Of a stretch of 64,000 nt of DNA, positions 16,227 to 25,544 are shown one piece after another; position 1 is the first letter of the stretch, and every line of letters starts with the position of its first letter. Made by a program: the position numbers and the translations under genes. Below the pieces are notes generated by a model. That model saw nothing but the letters and a program-made list of their open reading frames with translations, searched no databases and had not been told where the DNA came from. Source of the DNA: Pseudarthrobacter siccitolerans (GTDB lineage: Bacteria; Actinomycetota; Actinomycetes; Actinomycetales; Micrococcaceae); NCBI RefSeq assembly GCF_030823375.1, contig NZ_JAUSXB010000001.1, positions 930,001 to 994,000 of the forward strand, in the 5' to 3' direction.

Positions 16227-17558
16227 TCAGTGGTGGCTGACGCCCAGCGGCCGGCCCTTGGTCTCCTTGGCCAGCACCACACCGATGGCTGAGATGACGC
16301 AGAGCACCATGATGTAGATGCCGATGGATCCGGTCCATTTGGTGGCCTGCAGCAGGGTTTCGGCGATGGTGGCGGCGAAGGCCCCGCCCAGGATGGCGCC
16401 GAACGCGTAGCCGATGGAAATGCCGGAATACCTGACATTGGCCGGGAACATTTCGGCGTACATTGCGGACATGGGTCCGTAGGACAGGCCCAGGCCAATG
16501 GTGAGGACGAACAGCGCCAGCCCGTAGAGCCAGATGTTCCTGGTGTCGATCAGGGCAAACATGGGAATCATCCAGGCGAACACAATGGCGTAGCCGGTGA
16601 GGAAGGTCTTGACCCGGCCAATGCGGTCCGAGAGCCAGCCGCCCACCAGCGTGAAGATCAGCCAGCCAAAGGACGCGAGGGTGGTGGCCAGCAGGACCTG
16701 GGGCGTGGGCATCTGCAGCGTCCGGGTTGCGTAGGCGATAAAGAACGCGATCAGCAGGTACCCGGCGGCGTTGTTGCCGATAAAGATCATGGTGGAGTAA
16801 AGCACCGGCTTCTTGTGGCTGCGGACCAGTTCGCCCAGGGGCGCCTTGCTTTCCCGCTTCCGTGCGGCCATTTCCTGGAAGACCGGGCTTTCGGCGACCG
16901 CGCGCCGGATGAGGTAGCCCACCACGATGAGGACGATGGAGAGCAGGAACGGCATCCGCCAGCCCCAGGCGGCGAAGTCTTCCTTGGACATGCTGGTGTT
17001 GAGGAAGAAGAGCAGGCCCGTGGCCAGGATCATGCCCACCGGCACGCCGATCTGCGGGTAGGCGCCAAAGAGTCCGCGTTTGTTCAGGGGTGCGTGCTCC
17101 ACAGCCATCAGTGCCGCACCGCCCCACTCGCCGCCTGCCGAGAAGCCCTGGATGATCCGGAGGAGGATCAGCAGGACGGGCGCCCAGGCGCCGATCTGGG
17201 CGTAGGTGGGCAGCATGCCGATGAGCGCGGTGGCGGCACCCATCATCACCAGGGTGAAGACGAGCATCGCCTTGCGTCCCAGCCGGTCCCCAAGGTGGCC
17301 CGCCACCACGGCACCCAGCGGCCGGAACAGGAAGCTGATGCCGATCAGGGCGAAGGAGAGGATCTGCGCCAGGCCAGGGTTCGACTGGTTCAACGGGGCC
17401 AGGAACAGGGGCGACAGCAGCGTTGCCGTCAGCTGGGCAAAGATGAAGAAGTCATACCACTCGATGGTGGTGCCGACCAGGGTGCCGGCCAGGACTTTGC
17501 GCTCCTCCCGGCGGGTGCTGGGACCGGAGAGTGTATCCACCTTGGAAGGTGTGGTCAT
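16227..17558 (-). CDS. MFS transporter, metabolite:H+ symporter (MHS) type
   Basis: 443 residues, about 12 membrane segments. The MHS branch is suggested by TTIEWYDFFIFAQLTATLLSPLF at TM1, the loop motif GHLGDRLGRKAML, and QGFSAGGEWGGAALMAVEHAP. Members such as ShiA, KgtP and ProP carry organic acids or osmolytes with protons. GGAG precedes the ATG. It is divergent from an IclR regulator, which in this arrangement often controls the transporter. The exact substrate is unknown. Confidence 0.9.
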   Translation of the reverse strand: MTTPSKVDTLSGPSTRREERKVLAGTLVGTTIEWYDFFIFAQLTATLLSPLFLAPLNQSNPGLAQILSFALIGISFLFRPLGAVVAGHLGDRLGRKAMLVFTLVMMGAATALIGMLPTYAQIGAWAPVLLILLRIIQGFSAGGEWGGAALMAVEHAPLNKRGLFGAYPQIGVPVGMILATGLLFFLNTSMSKEDFAAWGWRMPFLLSIVLIVVGYLIRRAVAESPVFQEMAARKRESKAPLGELVRSHKKPVLYSTMIFIGNNAAGYLLIAFFIAYATRTLQMPTPQVLLATTLASFGWLIFTLVGGWLSDRIGRVKTFLTGYAIVFAWMIPMFALIDTRNIWLYGLALFVLTIGLGLSYGPMSAMYAEMFPANVRYSGISIGYAFGAILGGAFAATIAETLLQATKWTGSIGIYIMVLCVISAIGVVLAKETKGRPLGVSHH

Positions 17559-17631
17559 CGAAACTCCATTGTTTATTGGCAGCCAGGCTGCCAGGACGCC
17601 TTCAGGATTACCGACAGAACGGTCAGTTAGT

Positions 17632-17644
17632 TAGTAGGGTACTA
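17632..17644. promoter_or_regulatory. Small inverted repeat in the MFS/IclR divergent region
   Basis: TAGTA-GGG-TACTA, overlapping a TACCCT that could be the -10 of the MHS transporter on the minus strand. It could be an operator for the divergent IclR protein. The arms are only 5 bp, so this is tentative. The rest of the 250-base intergenic region shows nothing else clear. Confidence 0.3.
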
Positions 17645-17795
17645 CGAAAATGTGAGACAGGACACGCGCTGGGCGAATTTGCTGCTTACGGGATTTGCCG
17701 GGCAGCGCAGCGGGATCGCTGGTACCGCTCCCGGGCCGACTCCCGTTCTCGGTTCTATATGTGAACTGACGCTTCGGTATCCGGACGCTGCATTC

Positions 17796-17801
17796 TAGGA
17801 T
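17796..17801 (+). promoter_or_regulatory. -10 element of leaderless IclR gene
   Basis: TAGGAT, seven bases before ATG 17809. The ATG at 17800 lies inside this hexamer and so cannot be the start if the promoter is real. Confidence 0.5.
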
Positions 17802-17808
17802 GGACACC

Positions 17809-18543
17809 ATGACTTCCACCGCTGCAGCCACCACCGGGGCCGCCCCCGCGCAGGCTTCACCCTCCCAGACGCTTTCGCGGGGCATCCGCGCGTTGGAAAT
17901 CCTTGCTGCAGCACCGGGCCCGCTGACGATTGCCGAACTCGCCGATGCAATGGGCGTCCACCGGTCGGTGGCCTACCGGATCCTTCGAACACTGGAGGAC
18001 CACTCGCTGCTGGTCCGCGACGATGCCGGGCGGGTCCAGCCCGGTCCCGGCCTGGCGGTCCTGGCCCGCGGAGTTTCGAGGAACCTGCAGAGCGCCGCCC
18101 TCCCCGAACTCACGCATCTGGCGAACACGTTGGATATGACCGCGTTCGTGGCGCTGTGGGACCACCACGACTGCATCACCCTCGTCACCGTCGAGCCGCG
18201 GCACTCCGGGGCCACCGTGGCACAGCACCCCGGCACCCGCCACCCCATCAATGCTGGCGCACCCGGCATCGCCATCCAGTCAGCCCTCACGGAAGCCGAG
18301 TGGGAGCGCCTCGAGACCGGCGTTCCGTACCGGCCCGAGGCTGCCGAAGCCCGCCGTACCGGATACTCCGCCAGCCACGACGAGGTCATTGCGGGCGTTT
18401 CGTCGCTGGCGGCACCGGTCCGGGTTCCGGGCGGACGGCCGGCAGCACTCGCCGTCGTTTACATCCGGTCAGCCCACGACCCCTCAGCGGTGGGCGCGGC
18501 GCTGGCGGAAAGCGCGGCCAGAATCGAACGCCAGCTGGCCTGA
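17809..18543 (+). CDS. IclR-family transcriptional regulator
   Basis: 244 residues from the preferred ATG. The N-terminal winged helix (SRGIRALEILAAAPGPLTIAELADAMGVHRSVAYRILRTLEDHSLL) is typical of IclR, followed by a C-terminal effector domain with HPGTRHPINAGAPGIAI and the SLAAPVRVPGGRPAALAVVY segment. IclR proteins regulate adjacent catabolic or uptake genes in response to small acids. The divergent MHS transporter is the natural target. Start choice rests on the -10 at 17796. Confidence 0.9.
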   Translation: MTSTAAATTGAAPAQASPSQTLSRGIRALEILAAAPGPLTIAELADAMGVHRSVAYRILRTLEDHSLLVRDDAGRVQPGPGLAVLARGVSRNLQSAALPELTHLANTLDMTAFVALWDHHDCITLVTVEPRHSGATVAQHPGTRHPINAGAPGIAIQSALTEAEWERLETGVPYRPEAAEARRTGYSASHDEVIAGVSSLAAPVRVPGGRPAALAVVYIRSAHDPSAVGAALAESAARIERQLA

Positions 18544-18563
18544 GCGCAGGGGGCAGCAGGCGC

Positions 18564-20000
18564 TCAGGCTTGCCGGCGTTGAAGTACGACGGCGGCCGCC
18601 GCACCGAGGAGCGCCAGGGCGGCTGCCGCGCAGGCAGGGACGAGGAATGCAGCCCCGTAACCGTGGTCCTGGGCCAGCCTGCCGCCAACGGCTGAACCGA
18701 TCGCTGTACCGGCGACGATTCCGCTGGCCAGGGCGGTCATCACGGTGCCCAGCCGTCCCGCCGGGGCCACCACCCCGCCAACGGCAAAGACGGTCACCAT
18801 GACCGGTCCCACCGGGACCCCCAGGACCAGCAGCACCAGCACCATTGACCCCAAGGACGCAGGCATCAGCAGGAGCACGGCCAGCGCTGCCATCAGCGCA
18901 GCAGACAATATCCAACGCCAGGCAAGGCTGAAGCGCTGCGGCCAGTAGGCAACCGAGAGAGCCGCCGCGGCGGAGCTGAGGCCCATCACGGCGTACAGCA
19001 AGCCGGCGATTTCGGAACTGGCATAGTGGGCGGAAAAGGAGCTTAACGCCGCCTGCGCGGAGCCGAAGAACGTGCCCATGCAGACCATCGCCAGCACCGG
19101 AACGGCGACGGACGCCGGCAAACCAGGCCTGGTAGTTTGTTGCCCCGCCGGCAAAGCGGGGCGTGGTCCTGCCGGGACTGCCCGGCGGCGGATCACCGGG
19201 ACTGCCCGGTGGGTGCGGTGCGCTGCGAAGGCGGGCACCAGGGTGATGGTCATCGCTGCCGCCAGTGCAAGCGGCAGCCAGGGTGCCAGGAGGCTGGCCA
19301 GGATTCCCACGAGCGCCGGGCCCAGCACGAAGGTGATTTCATCGGCAGTGCTTTCGTATGACAAGGCGGTGTCCAGGTCGCGCCTGTTGTCCGCTTCACT
19401 CCCCTGCGACGTCAGTGCCATCCACCTCACCCGCGCCAGCGGCCCTACCTGAGGGCAGCTTGCCCCCGAAAGGAACGCGGCGGCCAGCACTCCGGCAGCA
19501 AAACTTCCGGCCGTCCCCAGGACAGCGGCTGCAAGAATCAGCGCCACCACCGCGGCCGTGTTGAGGGCAGCCGCGAACAGCAGCACGGCACGCTGGCCGC
19601 GCCTGTCCGCCAGCGTCCCCAGGACCGGGGCGCCCAGAGCGGATCCGATGCCCACCGCCCCTGCGGCCGTGCCGCCGAGCGCGTAGGAACCACTGTTGGA
19701 AGTAACCAGGGTCAGGGTTCCCACCGTGAGCATGGCCAGGGGAAGCCGGGCAAAAAGGCCCAGCGGGATGAAACTGCGGCCGGCAAGTTGCGGAAGCCTG
19801 GCAAACCGGCTGCCGGAAACACTTCCCGGGGCGGCGGAGGAACCGGCCTTGCCGGAGGCAGCACCCTCGGTGATGGCGGAAGAACCCTCACTGCTGGCGG
19901 AAGAACCCTCCGTGCTGGCGGAAGAATCCGGGATGGCTGGGCCGGGCGCATGCCGCGAAGGCGATGGCTGGTCAGGGGAAAGGGAGGTCGAAGATTTCAA
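18564..20000 (-). CDS. MFS transporter with long Ser/Glu/Ala-rich N-terminus
   Basis: 478 residues. About 12 membrane segments begin near residue 80 (FIPLGLFARLPLAMLTVG); the loop GTLADRRGQRAVLLF matches the MFS motif between TM2 and TM3. The first about 70 residues are a cytoplasmic tail with the imperfect repeats STEGSSASSEGSS. The only in-frame start upstream of TM1 with context is TTG 20000, which overlaps the stop of a nine-codon reading frame that has the strong ribosome site. So translation is either coupled to that leader or the frame is shifted by an indel. Substrate unknown. Confidence 0.8.
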   Translation of the reverse strand: MKSSTSLSPDQPSPSRHAPGPAIPDSSASTEGSSASSEGSSAITEGAASGKAGSSAAPGSVSGSRFARLPQLAGRSFIPLGLFARLPLAMLTVGTLTLVTSNSGSYALGGTAAGAVGIGSALGAPVLGTLADRRGQRAVLLFAAALNTAAVVALILAAAVLGTAGSFAAGVLAAAFLSGASCPQVGPLARVRWMALTSQGSEADNRRDLDTALSYESTADEITFVLGPALVGILASLLAPWLPLALAAAMTITLVPAFAAHRTHRAVPVIRRRAVPAGPRPALPAGQQTTRPGLPASVAVPVLAMVCMGTFFGSAQAALSSFSAHYASSEIAGLLYAVMGLSSAAAALSVAYWPQRFSLAWRWILSAALMAALAVLLLMPASLGSMVLVLLVLGVPVGPVMVTVFAVGGVVAPAGRLGTVMTALASGIVAGTAIGSAVGGRLAQDHGYGAAFLVPACAAAALALLGAAAAVVLQRRQA

Positions 20001-20026
20001 TTCCGGGCTCGTTCATTCATGCGCAT
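19997..20026 (-). CDS. Nine-codon leader peptide MRMNERARN upstream of the MFS gene
   Basis: A GGGAGGAGG ribosome site (complement of 20030-20039) is well placed for ATG 20026 or ATG 20020. This frame ends at TGA 19997-19999, which overlaps the MFS start TTG (TTGA). It may be a coupling leader, or the true N-terminus of the MFS gene separated from it by a one-base indel. Confidence 0.4.
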   Translation of the reverse strand: MRMNERARN

Positions 20027-20123
20027 CGTCCCTCCTCCCGATGCGCTGAACCCGGTAACTGTCCAAGTATATCCGCCGTTCCTGCTGCCCGTTGGCGGGC
20101 TGCATCCGCGGCTGCCGGCCGGG

Positions 20124-23100
20124 TCAGACCGGGGTGTCCAGGGCCTCGGAAATTCGCAGTGTGGAGCCGTTGCGTCCTTTGAGCACCTGGAGCTGCATGC
20201 CGATCCGCTGCTTCATTTCCGCTACATGGCTCACCAATCCCACAACCCTGCCCCCGTCCCGCAAGCCTTCAAGGGCGTCCATCACTTGTTCCAGGGACTG
20301 CTCGTCAAGGCTGCCGAACCCCTCATCCACAAAGAGCGTTTCGATTTCCACGCCGCCCGACTCCTGCTGGACAACGTCGGCCAGTCCGAGTGCCAGGGAC
20401 AGGGACGCCATAAACGATTCGCCGCCGGAGAGGGTGGACGTGTCCCGGCGGTGGCCGGTCCATTGATCCACCACCTCCAGTCCCAGCCCGGACTTGGCAC
20501 CGCGTGCTGCCTTCGCGTCAGTGTGCTGCAGGAGGTACCGGCCGTCGCTCATGGCCACCAGCCGTTCCGAGGCGGCCAGGGCCACTTGCTCCAGCCGCGC
20601 TGCCAGGACGTAGCTGTTCAGGCTCATCCGGTATGTATTGTCTCCGCGGCCGGCTGCCGCGTCCGCCAGGCCGGACAGCATCCGGGCATGCTCAGCAGGG
20701 CCGCGGGCGGAGCCGGCAAGTTCGGAATACTTGCCGGCGATGGCTGCCAACGACTCAAGGCAGCGCGATGCCAGGCCCACTGCCACGTCAGCGTCGCGTG
20801 CCTCCTGAAGGGCAGCGGCCGCATCAGCCTGCAGGGCCGCGAGCCGCTGGTGGTCCACCTGAATTCCGGCGGCCGTTTCTTGCAGGGCGAGCACAACCTC
20901 GTCCGATGCGAACAGTTCGGCAACCCGGGCGGCCTCGTCCTGGACGGACCGTATTTCCGCTTCGAGGGCAGCAGCTTCCGTGCCGGGAAGCAGGTGTGCC
21001 CTGGCTTCCTCCGCAGAGGAAAACCCGGATTCCGGCAAGGCCAGTTCCAGCTGCTCCCGGGCTTCCGCAGCCTGGGCTCGCGCCGTGACATGGGCAGCCT
21101 GCGCTTCGACGGCTTTGGACAGCATGGCGGCCGCGTTTTCCAAGGCGCGCAACCGCTGTGAGAGGCTGCGGTGCCCTGCCCGCAGGCCACCCAGTGCCTG
21201 GTCAAGTGACGACGACTGTTCGGCCAGGTCAGCAAGGGAGGACACAACTGTCGCGAGCTCGGCTTCAGCGCTGGCCCGGGACTCCCGGGCCGCGGCGATG
21301 TCCGCTTCGAGTGCTTCAAGCCGCGCACGTGTTGCCGCGAGTTCACCCACGGCCTGTTCGGCGTCGGCCGCGGCCCCACGCGCCTCCTCAGCCAGGGCGA
21401 CGGCCTCTTCCTTGGGGGTCCCGCCGCCTTGGCCGGCCAGGACCGCCACCAGTTGCTTTGCCTCGGCCAGCCTCTGGCCGGCACGGGCGAATTCAGCGTC
21501 GGCGGCCTCAAACAGCTGGTGGGCTGCCTCCTCGTCCTGTTCAAGTCCCGGTCCGCCCCCGGAACCGGCTGCCGGCGAGGGATGCTCGGCACTGCCGCAC
21601 ACCGGGCACTCTTCCCCCTCCACCAGCTTGGCTGCCAGCTCGGCAGCCGCATTGGCCAGACGCTGCTCCCGTACATCGAGCCAGCGCCGCTTGGTCTCAA
21701 GCTGGTTCTCGCGTAACGCGCCGTGATCCTGCTTCGCCGCCTCCTGCACCGCCACTGCCGTGCCGTAGCGCCGGACCACGTCCAGCAGTTCGCCGGCAGC
21801 AGTCGCCTCTTTGGCGCGCAGGGCCGCTGCCCCGGCCGGTCCTTCGAGTGTTTCCAGACCGGAGGTGAGGCTCAGCCGCTCGTCGAGAAGAGCCTCCACA
21901 CGGCGGTCCAGTGCGGTATTGGATGCTGCGATTTCCTGCTGTTTTGCCGTTAACTGCTGGTGCTTTGACCGGAGCGCCTTCAGGCGGTCTTCGTCCGGAA
22001 TCCTTGCCTCCACGACAGCCAGGAGGGACCGGAGCCGGTCCAACTCATCTCCGGCGGCCGGGACCAATGCCGGGCCGTCGGAGTCCTGCGCGGCATGATG
22101 AGCGGAGCCGAGCTCCAGCCGGCCGAGCTCCGGGTCTTCGCCGGCAGCGAGGCGAAGCAGGGTGAAAGCCGATTCCATCGCATCGGCGGCCCGATGGACT
22201 TTGACAGCCGCCGCGTCCACGCCGCGCAGTTGACCGGCCAGAACTTCCGCCTGGCGGTGCCGGCCAAGCCTAAGGTTCAGGTTCTCCAGCCGCGGCAGCG
22301 CTTCCTGCACTGCGGCCTGCCTGGTGGTTGCCTCCTCCAGCCTGCGGTGCCGGCCCCGGAAGGCGGTCTCCGCTTCAACGGCACGCATCCGTTCCTGGCT
22401 CGCCTCCCCCGCGGCCAACGCCAGCTCCGAGAGTTCACGCTTCCGGCGGGCCGCACCTTCCTTCAGCCATTCGAGCCGCGCCGCCATGGTGTCCGGCGCC
22501 GGTTTGCCGGCCGTTGAAGTATCTTGTGACGCCCCGTCAGACTCCTCAAGGTGCAGCGTTTCCGCTTCCGACTCCGCCCGCGCGGCCAACAGTTCCAGTT
22601 GGCCGCTGAGGACGGCTACCTCCTCCTTTGCTGCCAGCGCCTGCCGTGAGAGTTCCTGCTCCACGGCTTCAAACCGCTCGGTGCCGAAGAGTTTCTGCAG
22701 AAGGTCGAGCCGGTCCGTGGCCTTGGAGCGCAGGAAGGCGGCAAAATCACCCTGCGGCAGCATCACTACCCGGGTGAATTGCTCACGGTCCATCCCCAGC
22801 AGGGCAAGTATCTCTGCCCCCGCCTCGTCATTGCGCGCGGACTTCTCCACCCACGTTCCGTCCACGCGTTCACGCAGGAGGGTCTTGGCCTGTTGGGTGG
22901 TGAACCCGTTTTTGCCCCTGGCGCTCGGCTTTTCCCAGGCGGGCGAGCGGGTGACATCAAAACGGCGGCCCTGGGCTGAGAATTCACAGCTCACCGCAGG
23001 TTCCTGGCCCGGTTCGGCGTGGTCGCTGCGGAGCCGCTTTCCGTCCTGGCGCGCTCCCGGCACTGAGCCGTAGAGCGCAAAGCAGATGGCATCGAGAACG

Positions 23101-23228
23101 CTGGTTTTACCCGCGCCGGTGGGGCCGTTCAGGAGGAACAGGCCATGCGCGCTCAGGGTGTTGAAGTCGATTTCCTCGGTGCCGGCAAAGGGACCGAAGC
23201 CGGAAATCCGGAGGCGGTGGATCCTCAC
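20124..23228 (-). CDS. sbcC: DNA repair exonuclease SbcC (Rad50-like ATPase)
   Basis: 1034 residues. Walker A GPTGAGKT at about 35-42 lies in an SMC-type head. Long coiled coils flank the zinc hook CPVC (about 541-544). The C-terminal head carries LSGGESFMASLSLALGLADVV and Walker B LFVDEGFGSLDE. With SbcD it forms the Mre11-Rad50-type nuclease that opens hairpins and processes blocked DNA ends. ATG 23228 overlaps the sbcD stop (ATGA). The arms are rich in Ala/Glu, as usual for this family in high-GC bacteria. Confidence 0.96.
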   Translation of the reverse strand: MRIHRLRISGFGPFAGTEEIDFNTLSAHGLFLLNGPTGAGKTSVLDAICFALYGSVPGARQDGKRLRSDHAEPGQEPAVSCEFSAQGRRFDVTRSPAWEKPSARGKNGFTTQQAKTLLRERVDGTWVEKSARNDEAGAEILALLGMDREQFTRVVMLPQGDFAAFLRSKATDRLDLLQKLFGTERFEAVEQELSRQALAAKEEVAVLSGQLELLAARAESEAETLHLEESDGASQDTSTAGKPAPDTMAARLEWLKEGAARRKRELSELALAAGEASQERMRAVEAETAFRGRHRRLEEATTRQAAVQEALPRLENLNLRLGRHRQAEVLAGQLRGVDAAAVKVHRAADAMESAFTLLRLAAGEDPELGRLELGSAHHAAQDSDGPALVPAAGDELDRLRSLLAVVEARIPDEDRLKALRSKHQQLTAKQQEIAASNTALDRRVEALLDERLSLTSGLETLEGPAGAAALRAKEATAAGELLDVVRRYGTAVAVQEAAKQDHGALRENQLETKRRWLDVREQRLANAAAELAAKLVEGEECPVCGSAEHPSPAAGSGGGPGLEQDEEAAHQLFEAADAEFARAGQRLAEAKQLVAVLAGQGGGTPKEEAVALAEEARGAAADAEQAVGELAATRARLEALEADIAAARESRASAEAELATVVSSLADLAEQSSSLDQALGGLRAGHRSLSQRLRALENAAAMLSKAVEAQAAHVTARAQAAEAREQLELALPESGFSSAEEARAHLLPGTEAAALEAEIRSVQDEAARVAELFASDEVVLALQETAAGIQVDHQRLAALQADAAAALQEARDADVAVGLASRCLESLAAIAGKYSELAGSARGPAEHARMLSGLADAAAGRGDNTYRMSLNSYVLAARLEQVALAASERLVAMSDGRYLLQHTDAKAARGAKSGLGLEVVDQWTGHRRDTSTLSGGESFMASLSLALGLADVVQQESGGVEIETLFVDEGFGSLDEQSLEQVMDALEGLRDGGRVVGLVSHVAEMKQRIGMQLQVLKGRNGSTLRISEALDTPV

Positions 23229-24388
23229 AGCGAAGCCTCCTGCAGCCGGACGTTCTCCAGGGCAGCGGCGAGTGCCGTCTTTTCGGCGTCATCCGGAACC
23301 CGGCCGCGAACGTGCTCCAGGAAGCCGCAGCACACGGCGAGGTCATCCGGCGCTTCCGCCAGTCTGCTGCTGTAGGTGGAGGCAGTGCCGGCACTCCCGC
23401 CCTGGGGGTCGAATGCGAGGACCAAGGTGTCCGGGAAACGCGTACGGAGCTGTTCCATGGCCCGGGCGGGACGCTGCGCGTCGGTAAGGGTGACCTGGCA
23501 GTAGGCGGTTTCGGCCCAGGAATATTCGGGCGACTCAAGCAGCTCGGGCAAGGGCCCCCGGAGCACCGCCAGGGTGCGCGGGGCGTCCCACAGGACTTCC
23601 TGGACGCAGGCCACGCCGCCGGCACCGATGTCGATGAGCCAGGCCCCCTTCCGGTGCGACGCCTCGGAGAAGGAGTATGCCAGCGGCGATCCGGAGTAAC
23701 GGACCTGGGGCGACAGGGCCTGGCGCCCATGCAGGTGGCCCAGGGCGGTGTAGCTGAAGCCATCAAAGAGGTCCAGCGGAACCGCCCCTACGCCACCGAT
23801 GCTGAGGTCGCGTTCACTGTCCGAGCTGACCCCGCCGCTGGCAAAGGTGTGCGCCAGCACCACCGAATGGACTGTGGCAGAAGCCGAGCGCCGTTCGATG
23901 TCCTGCCGGATCAACCCTGTTGCCGCCCGGGTCACCTCGAAGTGGCTGGCAGTCTGGACGCCCAGCTGGTCGGCCACAAGCCGTGGTTCCAGCCAGGGAA
24001 TGCCGTAAATGGCCACCAGCGCCTCACCGCTGGCAGGGAGCAGCAGGGGCTGGTCGAGACTGTCCAGCCTGGTCCGCAGGTGCACCCCGCCGCGTTCCAG
24101 CAGCCGCGAAGCGAATCCCAGGCGGATGGCGGAGTCGTGGTTTCCGCTGGTAAGCACCACCTGCGCTCCTGCCGACGTCAGCCGGACCAGGGCATCGTCC
24201 AGGAGGCGCACCACATCCACGCCCGGGAGGGCGCGGTCATAGACGTCGCCCGCGATGAGCACAACATCCACGGCATGCCGGGCAACGGCGTCCACCAGCT
24301 GGTCGACGAAGGCCCGCTGCGCATCCAGCATCCCGATCCCGTGGAAGGACCGGCCCAGATGCCAGTCCGATGTGTGAAGTAACCTCAT
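23225..24388 (-). CDS. sbcD: DNA repair nuclease SbcD (Mre11-like)
   Basis: 387 residues. All phosphoesterase motifs are present: D8/H10 in TSDWHLGRSFHG, AGDVYDR, TSGNHDS, and the later VLAHTF and LGHLHGRQ histidines. It is the metal-dependent nuclease partner of SbcC, to which it is translationally coupled. A TAGCTT hexamer six bases before the ATG suggests a leaderless operon start. Confidence 0.96.
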   Translation of the reverse strand: MRLLHTSDWHLGRSFHGIGMLDAQRAFVDQLVDAVARHAVDVVLIAGDVYDRALPGVDVVRLLDDALVRLTSAGAQVVLTSGNHDSAIRLGFASRLLERGGVHLRTRLDSLDQPLLLPASGEALVAIYGIPWLEPRLVADQLGVQTASHFEVTRAATGLIRQDIERRSASATVHSVVLAHTFASGGVSSDSERDLSIGGVGAVPLDLFDGFSYTALGHLHGRQALSPQVRYSGSPLAYSFSEASHRKGAWLIDIGAGGVACVQEVLWDAPRTLAVLRGPLPELLESPEYSWAETAYCQVTLTDAQRPARAMEQLRTRFPDTLVLAFDPQGGSAGTASTYSSRLAEAPDDLAVCCGFLEHVRGRVPDDAEKTALAAALENVRLQEASL

Positions 24389-24394
24389 GTTTCT

Positions 24395-24400
24395 AAGCTA
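24395..24400 (-). promoter_or_regulatory. -10 element of leaderless sbcDC operon
   Basis: TAGCTT on the minus strand, six bases before ATG 24388. Confidence 0.45.
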
Positions 24401-24455
24401 TCGGCTGCCACTGACAGTTCCGGTAACCGCCGCAGCGGTCGGCACCCTGCCAGGG

Positions 24456-25370
24456 TCAGCCCCGCTTGCCGTCGAAGAACTCCTGCGCTTCGCTGGTTTC
24501 AGTTTTTGTGTCCCTGGTGACGCGCTCAGCCGCGGTCTCGTCGGCTTCCAGAGGCTCATCGTCGGCTGCCACGGGCTCATCACCGGTAGCCGCCGGGGCT
24601 TCCCCGGACGCGTCTGTCCCCGCACCGAAACTCCGGAAGGCGAGCCCGGCGATCACGGCGCCCACCAGGGGAGCCGCGACAAAAACCCAGAGCTGCTCAA
24701 CGGCCCATCCCGAGCTGAACACTGCGGAGGCAATGGCCCTTGCCGGGTTGAAGGGCAGGTTGCCCACGGACAGGCCCAGCTGGAGGAGGACGGCGAAGGA
24801 CAGGCCAACGGCAACAGCTGCAGCGGAGCGGCCGTTGCTGTCCCGGCGCGCTGTTGCCAGGAAGACGGCGGTGATGATCGCGGCGCCGATCATCTCCAGC
24901 AGCAGCGCGGCCGCCAGCGGCGCCTGGATGATGGAGTGTTCGCCGAAGCCGGCAGTGACGGTGTCAAACGCCGTCCGGCTGTCCGCGATCCCGGGCAGCG
25001 TGCGCAGGATTCCGTACAGGGCCAGCGCCGCCAACAGTCCCCCGGCCAGCTGGGCTGCGGCATAGGCGGCGGCGGAACCTCCACGGATCCGGCCGGCGAC
25101 GAGGTGGCCCGCCGTAATGGCGGGGTTGAAATGGCCGCCTGAAACATGGCCGAAGGCAAGCATGGCCGCGGTCACCGCGAGCCCGGCAGCAAGGGCGGCA
25201 GGCAGGGGGCTGGATTGCGGGATGCTGAACAGGGGCACGCCGAGCCCGGCAAGGGCCAGGAAGAAGCTGCCAAACGCCTCGGCCACCAGGCGTGGCAGAA
25301 GCCGTGGCTGGGCTATGTCAGTTCCGGTTGACTGGAATGCGTCGTGACGGGCCGGGACAGGCGTGCTCAT
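24456..25370 (-). CDS. Aquaporin / MIP-family channel
   Basis: 304 residues, about six membrane segments between residues 25 and 240. Both pore-lining NPA boxes are intact: HFNPAITAG and PFNPARAIAS. Whether it passes water or glycerol cannot be decided by eye. A C-terminal cytoplasmic tail of about 60 residues is unusually acidic (repeated ADDEP/LEADE runs). The start ATG has GAAGG eight bases upstream. It is divergent from the ADP-ribosylglycohydrolase gene. Confidence 0.9.
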   Translation of the reverse strand: MSTPVPARHDAFQSTGTDIAQPRLLPRLVAEAFGSFFLALAGLGVPLFSIPQSSPLPAALAAGLAVTAAMLAFGHVSGGHFNPAITAGHLVAGRIRGGSAAAYAAAQLAGGLLAALALYGILRTLPGIADSRTAFDTVTAGFGEHSIIQAPLAAALLLEMIGAAIITAVFLATARRDSNGRSAAAVAVGLSFAVLLQLGLSVGNLPFNPARAIASAVFSSGWAVEQLWVFVAAPLVGAVIAGLAFRSFGAGTDASGEAPAATGDEPVAADDEPLEADETAAERVTRDTKTETSEAQEFFDGKRG

Positions 25371-25531
25371 GGTGGTGACCTTCGAGGTAGGCGGGTGTGG
25401 AACTGCCGACGGGCAACCCGGACATTATTCCAGTGCAGGCTGTGCGTTCGCTGGACACCGCTGCCAGCAACGCTGCCGTACTGCCACTCGCAGTGTCGCC
25501 GGTGGGGTCGGGCAGCCCGTGGCGGCCACGG

Positions 25532-25537
25532 TAAATT
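25532..25537 (+). promoter_or_regulatory. -10 element of leaderless ADP-ribosylglycohydrolase gene
   Basis: TAAATT, seven bases before ATG 25545. It sets this start; the 67 codons open upstream lie in the divergent promoter region. Confidence 0.5.
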
Positions 25538-25544
25538 TGCAACC

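Noticed and set aside
15889..17127. 412-codon minus-strand frame spanning the terminator between two genes
   Set aside because: It runs across a 13-bp hairpin and antisense to the phosphoribosyltransferase; His/Arg-rich without motifs.
25344..25544. 67-codon N-terminal extension of the ADP-ribosylglycohydrolase
   Set aside because: It lies in the divergent promoter region, is Arg/Cys-rich, and a leaderless -10 sits just before the internal ATG.
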